Assembly (NCBI GenBank): GCA_001247695.2
Contig: LGRX02034311.1
Location: forward strand, 62,001-126,000
DNA length: 64,000 nt
Direction of reading: 5' to 3'
Source of the DNA: Cymbomonas tetramitiformis
Lineage: Eukaryota; Chlorophyta; Pyramimonadophyceae; Pyramimonadales; Pyramimonadaceae
Position numbers and translations under genes: made by a program. The notes beneath the pieces are model-generated. The model made no database searches and had not been told where the DNA came from. It worked only from the letters and a program-made list of their open reading frames with translations. Below are positions 52,926 to 63,200 of this stretch, piece after piece. Position 1 is the stretch's first letter, and the number at the start of each line of letters is the position of its first letter.

Positions 52926-53637
52926 ATGCCTTGCCTGGGAGAGGCGGTGGCTCTCCTGGCATCGGCGGAGAGTAAGTTGGAGAAGGGGGCATCTCTGGGG
53001 CATCGAAAGTTGCTGACAGTTTGCTTCATGTTGCGCGGCGTGATTTCTTTTTATCAGAGCGCTGCAGCCGCTGTTTCTTCTCCAGTCCCTAGCGTGGGCA
53101 TTTCGATTGGGCCAGATCGTTTGGAGACCCCGCCAGTCATTTTGCAGATTTCTATTGCGTCTGAGGGCGTTGGGGTTGGTGGTGCGATTTTATCGACGCA
53201 CTACCAACCCACCTCTGTGCTCTCAGTTGACTGTGAGACCCAAGTTTCGCTCGTCGATCTTGGGTCCGATGTTTTTACGCAAACAGAATTCATTCCGCAG
53301 AATTTGCCACGGACCCCCTTGGCTCGCGCTGAGCCGAGGGAGCACGCTCGCACTAATGTGCAACGTGAAGTTATTCATCGCTATCTCGACTCTCGGCCGG
53401 CAGGGTCCTTTGCTGCTGGCGCTACTGCTTTTCAGAGCCCCGATGATTTTTCGACCGATCATGTGGATGCTCTTTGCGGTTCGGAAGATGATCAAACTGA
53501 CTCCCAGAACCCTCCAAGGTACTGGGACGAGTCTGATTCTGAGGACGAGAATGATGGGTCTAAGAACCCTCCAGGGTACTGGGACGAGTCAGATTTTAGT
53601 GAAGAAGAGTATTTTTCGGAATCCGCTGTTTCTCTAC
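52926..53637 (+). CDS. E5 acidic protein, N-terminal part, split by E6
   Basis: Start chosen at ATG 52926 (MPCLGEAVALLASAESK), which aligns with element A; the frame is open from 52839. The helical N-terminal region ends FMLRGVISFYQSAAAAVS. A middle region follows, then acidic repeats SQNPPRYWDESDSEDEN and SKNPPGYWDESDFSEEE (two copies of NPPxYWDESD). E6 is inserted after SAVSLL. Removing E6 and one TCTAC copy continues the frame with HLGVFHSG at 61962. Function unknown; not a standard Gag, with no zinc knuckle. Confidence 0.75.
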
Positions 53638-53827
53638 TGCTGGATTCAGTGACCCGTAGGTCATAACTTATCTGACTCCCGTTAGCTGTACCAGTACTCG
53701 TACAGTACTAGGTGACAGATCCCTAGGTCACAGACACCTTATATTCGTTTATCTTTATAATCAGACACACTTGTATGAAAACTATTCAGTGACCACTCCG
53801 ATATAATACGTTATATTATATCTCACA
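53638..53827 (+). repeat. E6 5' LTR
   Basis: TGCTGGATTCAGTGACC to TATATCTCACA. Confidence 0.92.
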
Positions 53828-54198
53828 GGTTATGGGGTATTACCCCGCTTTTATCACTGCTGACTTTGCCATGATTGGCTAAGCTTTTCCGCTTGGCGGG
53901 GCGTTGGGTCCTCGCGAGGTGTTGGATTGGCCACTTTAGGGCGCGCGGTTTGCACCATGTTGCGGTGAGATTGCGAGTTGGGATTTTCGACAACTTCTTC
54001 GGGTGTCCGCGTTGGATTTTGTTTTAGACTGGGCTTGATCACCTCTGTCAACAACTCCTTGGCCGCCGCGTATTCGACTTCGTTGATTTCGTTCGACCCC
54101 TTCTTCTCCTCACTCCGCGACTGCATTACGGTCGCCCGCCACCTTACAATTTGACACTCGCCTTTTCCCCAACCCCCCTCCTATAGGAATTTATTCTG

Positions 54199-55584
54199 AT
54201 GACTTCATCCTCAGTTGGAACACCGGCCATGGGCGCTAGAATGCGCCTAGATTCAATTTTTGCTAGGAACGTGGGTGCTCGCTACAAGAGCACCCCGCAG
54301 TCAGCGAATGTCGCACTCGCTGCTGCTGACAGGACACGCAGCAATGCCGTTTTGCAATCGTCTTGGGACATTGACGTTGTGAAGCGTGTTGCGAAGGACA
54401 CCTTAGGTACTAAGGCGTCCTCATTTTCCGGAAGTGAACCTCATCGACAACTTCTTTGGGATTCCTTGGTTACTGCCTTGGAGGCATCATTTGTCAACAA
54501 GGACAGCGCCAACGAGGACATCTTTGACCTCGTGGACGTCACCAAGGAGGTTCACCCGATCTTCAACGACATTTTACTTCGTGCGTTGGTCTCTTTGACA
54601 ACGCCACACTCTCCAGCTCGAAGGTGGGTTGACGCTTCCGCTCGGATCTCTCCGCGCGACGGTAAGCGTGCCCTCCTAGAGATCACCAAGCGGCTGCTGC
54701 CGCCTGGGCATCGGCCGCTCCGCCATCACGAGGAGCTCTTAGGCATTACTTTTGGGTCGTCTAATGACCCTGAGCCCTTGGTTGCCCAATTTGACGAATG
54801 TCTGAAAGCTATCGCGGCTAGCGGAGCGGGTCCCCTGGATGACGAAGCAGCCAAAAGGCAGCTCCTGGCAGCGCTGGACGCCGACTTTTACAAGGAGGTG
54901 ATCACCCCGCTCCGCCTGGACACCGAGTTGGCGAAGGTGAGCATCGAGGAGGTGTACACTCACGTTCTAGAGGTGTGGTGGGGTGCGAACCCTAATGGCC
55001 CTCCCACCCGCCCCAATACAGCCGCACCTATCCACACGCACACGCCTCTCGGACTGGCGTACGCAGGTGACGAGCAGAGTGGCATCTCGGACTTCCTCGA
55101 GGAGTTCGCTCGTATCATTGGTGAAGCCTCTACCCTACTTGCCTCCCTCCGTAGTGACGAGCGCGAAGTTGCACGCGACACGCCGCCGCCACGGAATGAT
55201 TTTCCCCGTAGGCATGGGGGCGGTGGTGTCAAATTCCCACCGTCCAAGTGGCGCGACGAGCGGAACCGTCGGACCGACGGTAAGTTTCACGGCCGTAACC
55301 GTCACGTGGGATGGAAACATCGCTTCGCGGCCTCCACACTCCCGAAAGGCGGGAATTGGCCTCAAGGCATGAAGCCGCAGGGTGCTAGGAGCATTTCTTT
55401 CCACTCCGCGTCCTCGGCCTTCGTACAGGAGTGCCCCCTCTGCCCTGGACACTTCCACGACACGGCACGTTGCCCGATGGTGTGCGGTTCGTGTGATGTG
55501 GGACTTCGTGATGCCGCCATGGACTTGGACGAGATCGTTTCGGCCTTCCAGACCGCTTTCGACGAGGAGAACGACGAAGACTTC
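54199..55584 (+). CDS. E6 Gag (type 1), N-terminal part, split by E7
   Basis: ATG 54199 (MTSSSVGTPAMGARMRLDSI), with CCTATAGGAATTTATTCTG directly before it, a leader motif shared with E4. Homologous to E4 along its length: DVTKEVHPIFND, DGKRALLEITKRLLPP, EEVYTHVLEVWWG, the basic RDERNRRTDGKFHGRNRH and the Cys/His cluster CPLCPGHFHDTARC. E7 is inserted after ENDEDF; the translated frame runs on about 75 codons into the E7 LTR and E8 as false tail. Without E7 and one ACTTC copy the frame joins ADLCHVHDQPLVRND at 60531. Confidence 0.88.
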
Positions 55585-57367
55585 TGTCAGATATATAGTC
55601 GGGTGTATATCAAGGTACGGGTAACGCTTGGGGCCTATGACACAAAAGTTCAGAAAAACCTTTTTTTCGATTTTCCGGTTCGCGAATGTCAAAATAATAC
55701 GTGGGTTCAAGGATTTTTTCATCCGGATTTTTTTTTTGGTGCTGTGAGCATGGGGGTTTTCTGCGTTACCGCCTATATAAGTCCTAACTTGTAACCTTGA
55801 TTGTAACTTGAAACCTCGAACTGAAAACGCGAGTCGCGAGAGAATTGCGAGATCGCGAAATCGTCTATCGGCAAAATCGTCACGACCGTAGAATTACTGT
55901 TACAGTTCACAGTACTGGAGTATGAGTTCTCAGTTGATCGGGATCGTGGTATGGCGTTTGCGCGTTGGCGTGTATCCGTATCGGGGACACTGTATCGTGT
56001 ATGCCATTGTCATCGCTGTTCGTCATGAAATACCAAGAGTAAGCGGTCGCGATTTGTTAGGAACACCGACAGTGATCGACGATTCATCGATAAGTTATCG
56101 ATAAGTTCTCGACAAAAAGGCCTTTTAAAGTATGCGTGCGGCTGCTGCCCGCTCATGATTTTAAGCAATTACTGTACACATTACACATCAACCACCACAA
56201 TATTTTAAACAAATTTTCACAGTGATATATACGCTTCGTTTGACGCTCGAAGCGCAGTGAAAGATGCCGTACTCCGCGTTTTAGGATTTTCGCGGAATGT
56301 CGGGGTACCCTTACCGCATGCAACGATTCCGCAGCGGTACGTGCAGCGATAAGTCTCCGCTAATTTTCCCCTCAAATTTAACTTAAGTTAAAGTTGTGTG
56401 AAAGCGCGTTTGGCTTGAATCCATCCGTATTCGCGGATGTCAGCGAGCCACGAAGAAGGTCTAATTTGCGGGACTTCAAGCGCGTTTTGGGCATCCGCGT
56501 TTTTACGGATGCTCAAGACAGCGGCTGAAACTCGCTACAAAACTTCGTAACATATATACGAAGTGTTTTAGCAAGTTTCAAGCTGTTCGAACACGTATAA
56601 GCGTGAGACTGCTGATATTTTGTTCTAATTTTCCCGTGTTTTACGGTACCATGGAGAAAAACGTGCGGCGATCTTCACACACGCGCTCATCATCTGAATG
56701 AAAAAATGACACTACGGACAACACAATAAATAATATTGTCGCGAAGTATCAGGTCATATTACTTCGAAACAATATCATGGACATAGGCCCACTGCAGCAG
56801 AAATATTAGGTTTTTCTTCCGAAGCGGGCCTAGGACGCAAACTTAGCGGTCTGCCGCAAGAGCGTTTTGTGAATGCCTTTGTGCAGGTTCTTCGACACGG
56901 GTGAGCGATTGAGCGTGAGCGTCCTGTCGAATACGACTCTTCAAAGCCGAGTGGTGGAGTCCGGAAGCCTCAATTCGCAATATTTTAGCATCCCCCAAAC
57001 CTTACGATCTGTTCAGTTTTGGTGGAGATGCCATATAAATTTAAGGATCTGACGGTCTCATGGATTCGTCGCGACCCCTATTCCGCCCTAAGCCCAACCT
57101 AATAGGTAAAACGCTCACATCTCGCGATCTAGAAATCTGAACTTTTGTGTCATAGGCCCCAAGCGTTACCCGTACCTTGATATATCGGATAACGGAGAAT
57201 AAACCCTGTGTTAAGGGTTTCGATATCAGAACGGTAAAAGTCTCGGATTGATAAAAGAGATACACATAAATACTAACGGGTGTTTCCCGTCTACTGGTGA
57301 CGGTCACCCAGCCTACTATAGGAAGTGACAGGTGACAGTCTTTACTGTCGGTGTGTCACATCCAGCA
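55585..57367 (-). repeat. E7 3' LTR, interrupted by E8
   Basis: 55585-55610 plus 57180-57367 give 214 bp, four more than the intact LTR, which equals the E8 target duplication (ATAT). Confidence 0.9.
55611..57179. mobile_element. E8: nonautonomous DNA transposon with 43-bp TIRs
   Basis: 1569 bp. Perfect terminal inverted repeats of 43 bp begin CAAGGTACGGGTAACGC and run to AAAAGTTCAG, then diverge. Target duplication ATAT, checked against the intact E7 LTR. Interior AT-rich with no frame above about 60 codons and no transposase motif. It includes short direct repeats around ATCCGYRTTYNCGGATG (near 56420 and 56495). Superfamily uncertain. Confidence 0.88.
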
Positions 57368-57452
57368 CACCACCTAGGGTGGTGACCGGAGCTAGTAGTG
57401 AACGAAGCAAACAAACTCCCTACTCAACTTCAGGAGGAAACTGTAGCACAAC

Positions 57453-57484
57453 TGGGGGCCTGTACTCTTGGTCAGGGCGGTCCC
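57453..57484 (-). other. Conserved 3' hairpin block, E7
   Basis: Element strand GGGACCGCCCTGACC, AAGAG, TACAGGCCCCC. Two differences from E4 in the loop region. Confidence 0.65.
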
Positions 57485-57619
57485 AGGTCACAGCAAGATT
57501 GTCAGATACTGCTGTTACTTTGCTAAAACCCTAAACACAGCTCAAACTCAGAGAGCCCTTCTGCACATCTAGGAGGCTACACTACAGCTAACTCCCAGGC
57601 AGGCACGGCGTGACTAATT

Positions 57620-59927
57620 CTAGCCACTAGTGGTCTTCGGAGCTGTCTGCCCGGCTCGGAGCAGCGTGACTGTGAAGCAGTTGCCGGCCCCCGGGGCCGG
57701 TGATGAATCATTCGTAGAAGGAATTGACGGATTCTCGATCACGGGAGGCTGCACCGTACCAGGGTGCTGCCAAGTGCCGCCCGACGGTGGAGCCTCGTCA
57801 TCTGAAGATGAAGCCGGCGACAGCGGAGGGCCGTCCACAAACAACTCGGCAGGCGGCGGCGGCCCGGGATGCCACGGCATCGGAGCCATGTAGAGTCCCT
57901 GCCGTCTCTGCTCCCGCCGTTGGCGACGAGGCGGAATGGCACATGGCATGTCTGGAATCATGTCAGCTGGCGAAGCCTCCGCAGCCGGGACTGCCGAGCC
58001 AGTGGACGTAGCACCACCGACCGGTGGACCCGTGCATGTGCGCGCACCGGCACCACCGACACCGGCAACGGCGTGCGGCGCGGCGGTGGCACAAATCATA
58101 AAGAGCGCGCACACCAAGGAGGAAGTGAGGAGAGACCTCGCGAACCTCGGAATGCCGTTCCCGCAGCCGTACCGCGGCCGTGGCGGTGCCACCGAGGCAC
58201 CCTTGTCGTCATCGCCGCACGCGGCGTAAGCCGCGGGCTTGTAGTCGATCACGCGCTTCGGCGTCTCAACCGCGGAGAGCAAGTTCATGCTCGCGGCCGG
58301 CTCGTCGGGCGCCCCCAACGCAATTCCCGTACTCTCAATGAAATCGGCAAACGTGCGGGTGACGGGAGGGCAGAAGGGGTTCGGCGGACCGGTCCATTCC
58401 TCTTCGGACTCAACCGACGCGGGCGGGGAGTGCGCGGCCGGCTCCGACACCACCGGCAAGTCGGCAGTGAAGGTGTTGACGTTGAACGTGGAAGCTCCAG
58501 CCGCGTGTGCCATCTCAGAGAATTCGGCGACAGCGGACACGAGGACCTCACCGTCCTCCTCGCAGAACGAGCACGCCGAAAGATCGGTGAAGACCTCCGG
58601 CTTCCCGCCCGCAAGCATGCAGAGGGCGTCGAATTCCACGGGGTCGCCGTGGTCGATGGCGTGCTGGAACTTCGCGGCCAGCACGGAGTTCTCGGCCTCC
58701 TCGGCGAAGGCGAACGCCGAGAGCCCGGCCCTGCCCCCGTTCGGGCAGTCCCGGTGCCAATGCCTCGCTTTCCCCTTAGCACACACCTGATTTTGGCAGT
58801 ACGGGATTGTCGCACCGCTCTCGCGGTGGAAGGCCACCTTCCGTGAGACGGACTGAGACCAATTCCCCCCTTTGGGGAGGGGCGAGGCTGCGAAACGGGT
58901 CTTGACCCGGCGGTCCGGTTTGTCCGCGCGAGGGGTAAACCCCCGCGGAGACGGTTCGGACTCGGCGGCGACGAGGAAGGCGGCCAATTTTCTCTTCAAG
59001 TCGAGTACCATTGTCCGTAAGTCCTCGATCTCACCCGCCGCACCCGACCCATCAACGCCCTTCTCCATGAAGTGCGTGCCGTGGGAGTACCGGTGTGCGG
59101 ATGCGGTGGCGGTGCCCGCCCGCACGTGCTCGCCGTAGCACTCCCGCACCCACTGCTGAATGGTGAGTAGGTCGTGGGCGGCTCGCTGGTCGTGAAGGAG
59201 CAAACGGGATACCACCGGTTGGTAGAAGGTGGCGTCGAGGGCTTTGATGAAAAGGGACTTCACGTCCTCGTCCTGGAGCGTCGACCTCGCCCTCGCTGCC
59301 TTGAGCGCGGCGTTGAAGTCCTCAATGGGTCCATGAGGGTCCACGCCCGCAGCGATGCGGACGGCAAACATGTCCGCTTGCCCCTGGAAGGGGTCCCCAA
59401 CCGGGATCATCCGAACGACGGGCGAACTCGAGCAGGACACGCTTACCGTCTGCTGGGAAGCTGGCGTGGGAGGAGTCCAACCAGTCCGCTGCGGGCGATG
59501 AGGGGTCGATCAGCAGCTCGATCGTGGAGAACAACAAATTGTTGGCCTCCACGCGGACGGCCAAAGTAGCGTCGTCCAGCGTGAAGAGCGGGAGGAAACC
59601 GGTGTCCTCAGTGACGAATGCCGCCTGCAGTGCAGAGACCATCCTCGTGAAGATGGCCGCCGCGTGGGGCTCCGCACCGGAAAATCTACCCTCCTTGCCG
59701 TCGAACAACTTGCGTTGGACGTGCTTCGCCACCTTCATGTCGAAGTGCTCCCGTTGTAGTGTGCGTACCGATGCCAAAAATGCGGCCCCCGCCGAATTAG
59801 CGGCCGGCTGTGCCGCTGGCGGGGTCGCGGGCGTGTTGGCATGCCTGGCAGCAACGGAGTCAAAAATTGTGTTTAATGTGCGGCGGCGATGCGCCATGCT
59901 AGCCGTCGATCTAGTAGAAGCAACCAT
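57620..59927 (-). pseudogene. E7 Gag (type 2), one frameshift
   Basis: ATG 59927 (MVASTRSTASMAHRRR). First frame to about 59430 (GKRVLLEFARR), where one base is missing relative to E3; the second frame continues DPFQGQADMFAVRIAAGVDP to the stop at 57620. Features in order: Ala/Pro-rich start, helical region, coil near EDLRTMVLDLKRKLAAFL, the cluster CQNQVCAKGKARHWHRDC, an acidic region, a hydrophobic segment (LLTSSLVCALFMICATAAP), an Arg-rich patch (PPRRQRREQRRQGLYMAP) and the tail VTLLRAGQTAPKTTSG. All but the frameshift match E3. The gene was probably intact recently. Confidence 0.87.
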
Positions 59928-60315
59928 GATGAAGAAGACCACAGGGGCGGAGTGAGGCAAGAAGACGTGGAAAAAAAATGCGGTAGTCTTGGGCGGCCAA
60001 GAAATGTGGTGGGTCGTCGATACGGCTGCCGTGAGAGAGCAGAAATTCTGAGAAGTCGTGTGGTAGATGGCGGCCGATACGAAACGGTGTGGTGACCAAC
60101 CAGGATGCGTAAACCAACCCAACGTTAAATCCCGTAGAAAAGATGTCCTCAAAGGCCTACAGCCAGCCGTAAATCAACCCACAAAACTTAGGCCATACCC
60201 GCGACTGCCGGCACTTCCACGCGCGGAGCGCCTCACTCCATCCCAAGCGTCCGGCCTTAGCCAATCATCCTCGCGGTGTCGCAGTGGCTAAATAAAGCGC
60301 AAGTGGGGCCAAACC

Positions 60316-60525
60316 TGTCAGATATATAGTCGGGTGTATATATCGGATAACGGAGAATAAACCCTGTGTTAAGGGTTTCGATATCAGAACGGTAAAAGTC
60401 TCGGATTGATAAAAGAGATACACATAAATACTAACGGGTGTTTCCCGTCTACTGGTGACGGTCACCCAGCCTACTATAGGAAGTGACAGGTGACAGTCTT
60501 TACTTTCGGTGTGTCACATCCAGCA
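60316..60525 (-). repeat. E7 5' LTR
   Basis: 210 bp, intact; shows the empty E8 target GTGTATATATCGG. Confidence 0.92.
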
Positions 60526-60530
60526 ACTTC

Positions 60531-61562
60531 GCTGACTTGTGCCACGTACACGACCAACCACTGGTGCGTAACGATCCTGAGCCCTTCACCTACCCGGTGC
60601 GGCACGACGTGGGATTGCGTGCCCACTATGCGGGCTTGGGTCATGGTGCTTCGGGCGACGGCATGGAGGGTGTGCTATCAGATGCACGGGGCGTCCTCGA
60701 GTCCCTGCGGTCTGCGGCTACGGCTGCACAGGTCGGTGGTGCTGGTGCAGCTGGTAAGCAACCACCGCTGCACATCGGCACTTTGTCTGTGCCGCAGGTG
60801 GTGTGCGATGCGCCACCGCCTGCCAATCGTGAGATCGACGCTGGGCTCCACCCGGTTTCGGCATCGGACCCCGCTTCTTTCGGGTCTCCTTTCGAGGAGC
60901 CACTGCGAGTGTCCTTTATGGACCGGGTAATGCCAACATGCCCTGGCACCTCCCTTAAATTGTGCTCGATTGACTCGGATCACGAGCCGATTCACCCGGG
61001 GGAGCTTTCCGTGATCGACGATGACGACGGCTCCGACGGTTATTCCTTTTCCGGAGACGAGATTCACTCGGCCCCACCGGCTACACGGTCACGTGTCGGT
61101 GTGGCAACATTGCCGAGATTCTTTTCCTTTGCATCTCTAGCCCTGCCCGCACTCATGTGTCTTGCATGTGTGTCAGCGGTTCAGGGTTCGGTGGTGCTCG
61201 ATCGAGCCCCTGAATTCACCGCAGCGGTACATCCCACTGGGGTGACTGCCAACAGTCTGTCTGACTTGCCGTGCTGTTTTACTTTCGGCATTTCTTTTCC
61301 TTCTGTGGTTTCGGCAGGTTTGAATTCTGATTTTCAATTTTCGGAATTCCTAAATTTGCTCTACGAATCTTTTCCTGCCTCTGGTTTCTGGTCTTGGCTT
61401 CTGGATTATGGTTCTGGCTTCTGGTTCTGGACACTGGTCTCTGGACTCTGGTTCTGGATTATGACTTCTGGACTCTGGTTCTGGTTGAACTTCTTTGACA
61501 CTGACAACTTCTTCAACTCTGGTGAACTCTGCAACTTTGTAGACCACTTTCAAAGTGGCTGA
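60531..61562 (+). CDS. E6 Gag (type 1), C-terminal part
   Basis: Continues 54199-55584. ADLCHVHDQPLVRNDPEPFT aligns with ARLCGQHDQPVVRHDEEPFT of E4; then HDVGLRAHYAGLG, an acidic region, a hydrophobic segment (FASLALPALMCLACVSAVQG) and a remarkable aromatic stretch rich in Phe, Trp, Leu and Ser from short SGFWFW-type repeats. It ends NFVDHFQSG, the tail shared with E4 and E2. The stop lies in the palindrome CCACTTTCAAAGTGG. Confidence 0.87.
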   Translation, partial: ADLCHVHDQPLVRNDPEPFTYPVRHDVGLRAHYAGLGHGASGDGMEGVLSDARGVLESLRSAATAAQVGGAGAAGKQPPLHIGTLSVPQVVCDAPPPANREIDAGLHPVSASDPASFGSPFEEPLRVSFMDRVMPTCPGTSLKLCSIDSDHEPIHPGELSVIDDDDGSDGYSFSGDEIHSAPPATRSRVGVATLPRFFSFASLALPALMCLACVSAVQGSVVLDRAPEFTAAVHPTGVTANSLSDLPCCFTFGISFPSVVSAGLNSDFQFSEFLNLLYESFPASGFWSWLLDYGSGFWFWTLVSGLWFWIMTSGLWFWLNFFDTDNFFNSGELCNFVDHFQSG

Positions 61563-61627
61563 GTATCTGCGAAATTGAGCTGTAGGAACTTAGCTTGCAA
61601 GCAGTATCCTAGCAGCAGTTTTAGGAA

Positions 61628-61659
61628 GGGACCGCCCTGGCTAAAGCACAGGCCTCCCT
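61628..61659 (+). other. Conserved 3' hairpin block, E6
   Basis: GGGACCGCCCTGGCTAAAG then CACAGGCCTCCC, 107 bp before the 3' LTR. Confidence 0.65.
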
Positions 61660-61766
61660 CTAGCAGTTTCCAGCTCTTAGCTGTTTGTTGTTTCGGAACA
61701 ATTTGCTTTGTCTGTGCTCCGCTCTCTGCCACCTGTAACAGCACTATGTACAGTCACAGGGTGGTG

Positions 61767-61956
61767 TGCTGGATTCAGTGACCCGTAGGTCATAACTTAT
61801 CTGACTCCCGTTAGCTGTACCAGTACTCGTACAGTACTAGGTGACAGATCCCTAGGTCACAGACACCTTATATTCGTTTATCTTTATGATCAGACACACT
61901 TGTATGAAAACTATTCAGTGACCACTCCGATATAATACGTTATATTATATCTCACA
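61767..61956 (+). repeat. E6 3' LTR
   Basis: 190 bp, one difference from the 5' LTR (TTTATGATC versus TTTATAATC). Confidence 0.92.
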
Positions 61957-61961
61957 TCTAC

Positions 61962-62353
61962 CCCACTTGGGAGTTTTTCACTCCGGTGCTCCCCTCGAGC
62001 CTGGAGTTGATTCGTTCGAGGAGCCAGCAGATGACTCTCCACTTGGAGAGAGCAATATTTCTGATAATTACGAGCAGTCTGAGGCCTGGGACGACGAGGC
62101 CAACGGCGATTACGAAACCGCTGAGGGCGGTTACACCGCTGCGGAGTGGGAGGCTTGGGAGGCCTCCCACAACGCGCATGGGCATGATCACGTAGACCAT
62201 CAGCTCTACCAGGGTGGTCCGGGATTTTCCGACGATTCTGCTGTCGGCGGACAGTCTGACTTCGTGGATTACGACGACGATTATGGTGACCATGGGGACT
62301 ACGACGGTGGTGGTGCCTACGATGGCTACGATGATGGTGGCTATTACTATTGA
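61962..62353 (+). CDS. E5 acidic protein, C-terminal part
   Basis: Continues 52926-53637. Reads HLGVFHSGAPLEPGVDSFEE, then acidic EAWDDEANGDYETAEGG, the conserved YTAAEWEAWEASHN, a His-rich spot and a Asp/Tyr/Gly tail ending GGYYY. Element A has the same AEWxAWEA motif and a similar tail, so these two proteins form one family. Confidence 0.75.
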
Positions 62354-62999
62354 TTGGTTTCTCTTTTGTTTCTTTGCGACGTATCCGGGCGCGGCGGCTT
62401 TCTGTCTCTTTTAATTGTTGATTTACTCACGACACTTGTCGGCTGCACTTTATTTCTTTGTTTCGGTTGATCTACTCGCGACACTAGCTGGCGGCGGCTC
62501 TATTTATTTCTGGTTGGATCCGGCACAGTATTATTCTATGTGATTCGATGTGCACCGTGGTAAGACCCCAGAGGAGGGCAATTTTGGTAACAGCATTTAT
62601 TTCGGGAATCCTGCTACTAGTACCACTCGCCAGGGATCTTAGCCGTTGACCAGACACGAGCGTGCTCTGAATTGCTTGATGACTTCAGAGATTTGAGTGC
62701 AAGACCGAACACGAGCGTGCTTTGAATTTATGGGAATCAGCAGTTTTTTTTACCGTTTAGACGTCCACTCGACGGGCAGATTTTAAAAATTGAAACTTAG
62801 CCACTCAGCATTGATTTACCTAGTTGTCACTATAGCATGCACTATATGCTTACTTGTGATCTTGTGTGTTAGCATTCCGAACTGTGACATGCTGCTGACT
62901 AGATAACTATTCAGGCTTGGAGCCTTAACACTTAACTAGTCAGGGTGGTGTGTTTGTCACTGTCACTAGCTTGTGTGTCCCACCTCAGGTGAGGTGGTG
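62354..62999 (+). other. E5 3' noncoding region
   Basis: CACGAGCGTGCT occurs twice (near 62656 and 62711). The hairpin AGGCTTGGAGCCT is near 62914. The region ends GAGGTGGTG before the 3' LTR. It lacks the GGGACCGCCC block of the gag-only elements. Confidence 0.5.
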
Positions 63000-63183
63000 T
63001 GCTGGAATATCGGTATCGACAGTCGAGATCGACCTCGATATCGATATCCCGGTCTGTCACCTTTGGTGCGCCACACGTGACAGTTCCTAGAGAATAACCT
63101 TATATTCCATCTAATGTTATTCTCGTGGCTTTCGGTTCATCCCTTGCACGCACGTCTCACTGCCTGAGACTGCTTTTCTAGCA
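63000..63183 (+). repeat. E5 3' LTR
   Basis: 184 bp, two differences from 52278-52461. Confidence 0.92.
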
Positions 63184-63200
63184 CGCATTAGCTTCTCCTC

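Larger units (their letters stand above)
55585..60525 (-). mobile_element. E7: gag-only LTR element (type 2 Gag), carries E8
   Basis: Antisense in the gag of E6. Its 210-bp LTRs are 60316-60525 and 55585-57367 (the latter interrupted by E8). Perfect duplication ACTTC (55580-55584, 60526-60530). About 3.37 kb without E8. Apart from E8, the LTRs show one difference. Leader GGTTTGGCCCCACTTGCGC, like E3. Hairpin block at 57453-57484 and CTAGGTGGTG before the 3' LTR. Confidence 0.94.
53638..61956 (+). mobile_element. E6: gag-only LTR element (type 1 Gag), carries E7
   Basis: LTRs of 190 bp at 53638-53827 and 61767-61956, one difference. Perfect target duplication TCTAC (53633-53637, 61957-61961) within the E5 ORF. 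Without E7 about 3.37 kb. Leader GGTTATGGGGTATTACC. The hairpin block is at 61628-61659, and CAGGGTGGTG precedes the 3' LTR. The one ORF, gag, is split by E7. Confidence 0.94.
52278..63183 (+). mobile_element. E5: LTR satellite with acidic ORF, carries E6
   Basis: LTRs of 184 bp at 52278-52461 and 63000-63183, with two differences. GCATT borders both sides, the right one offset by a single extra base. Without E6 the element is about 2.6 kb. Leader after the 5' LTR: GGTTATGAGCCCACTCACC. One ORF without polymerase, the same type as element A. The tract GAGGTGGTG precedes the 3' LTR. More LTR differences than in E6 or E7, in line with being the outer layer of the nest. Confidence 0.92.

Noticed and set aside
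58285..58815. Arg/Pro-rich frames on either strand within E7 gag
   Set aside because: Shadow frames; the gag frame aligns with E3 throughout.
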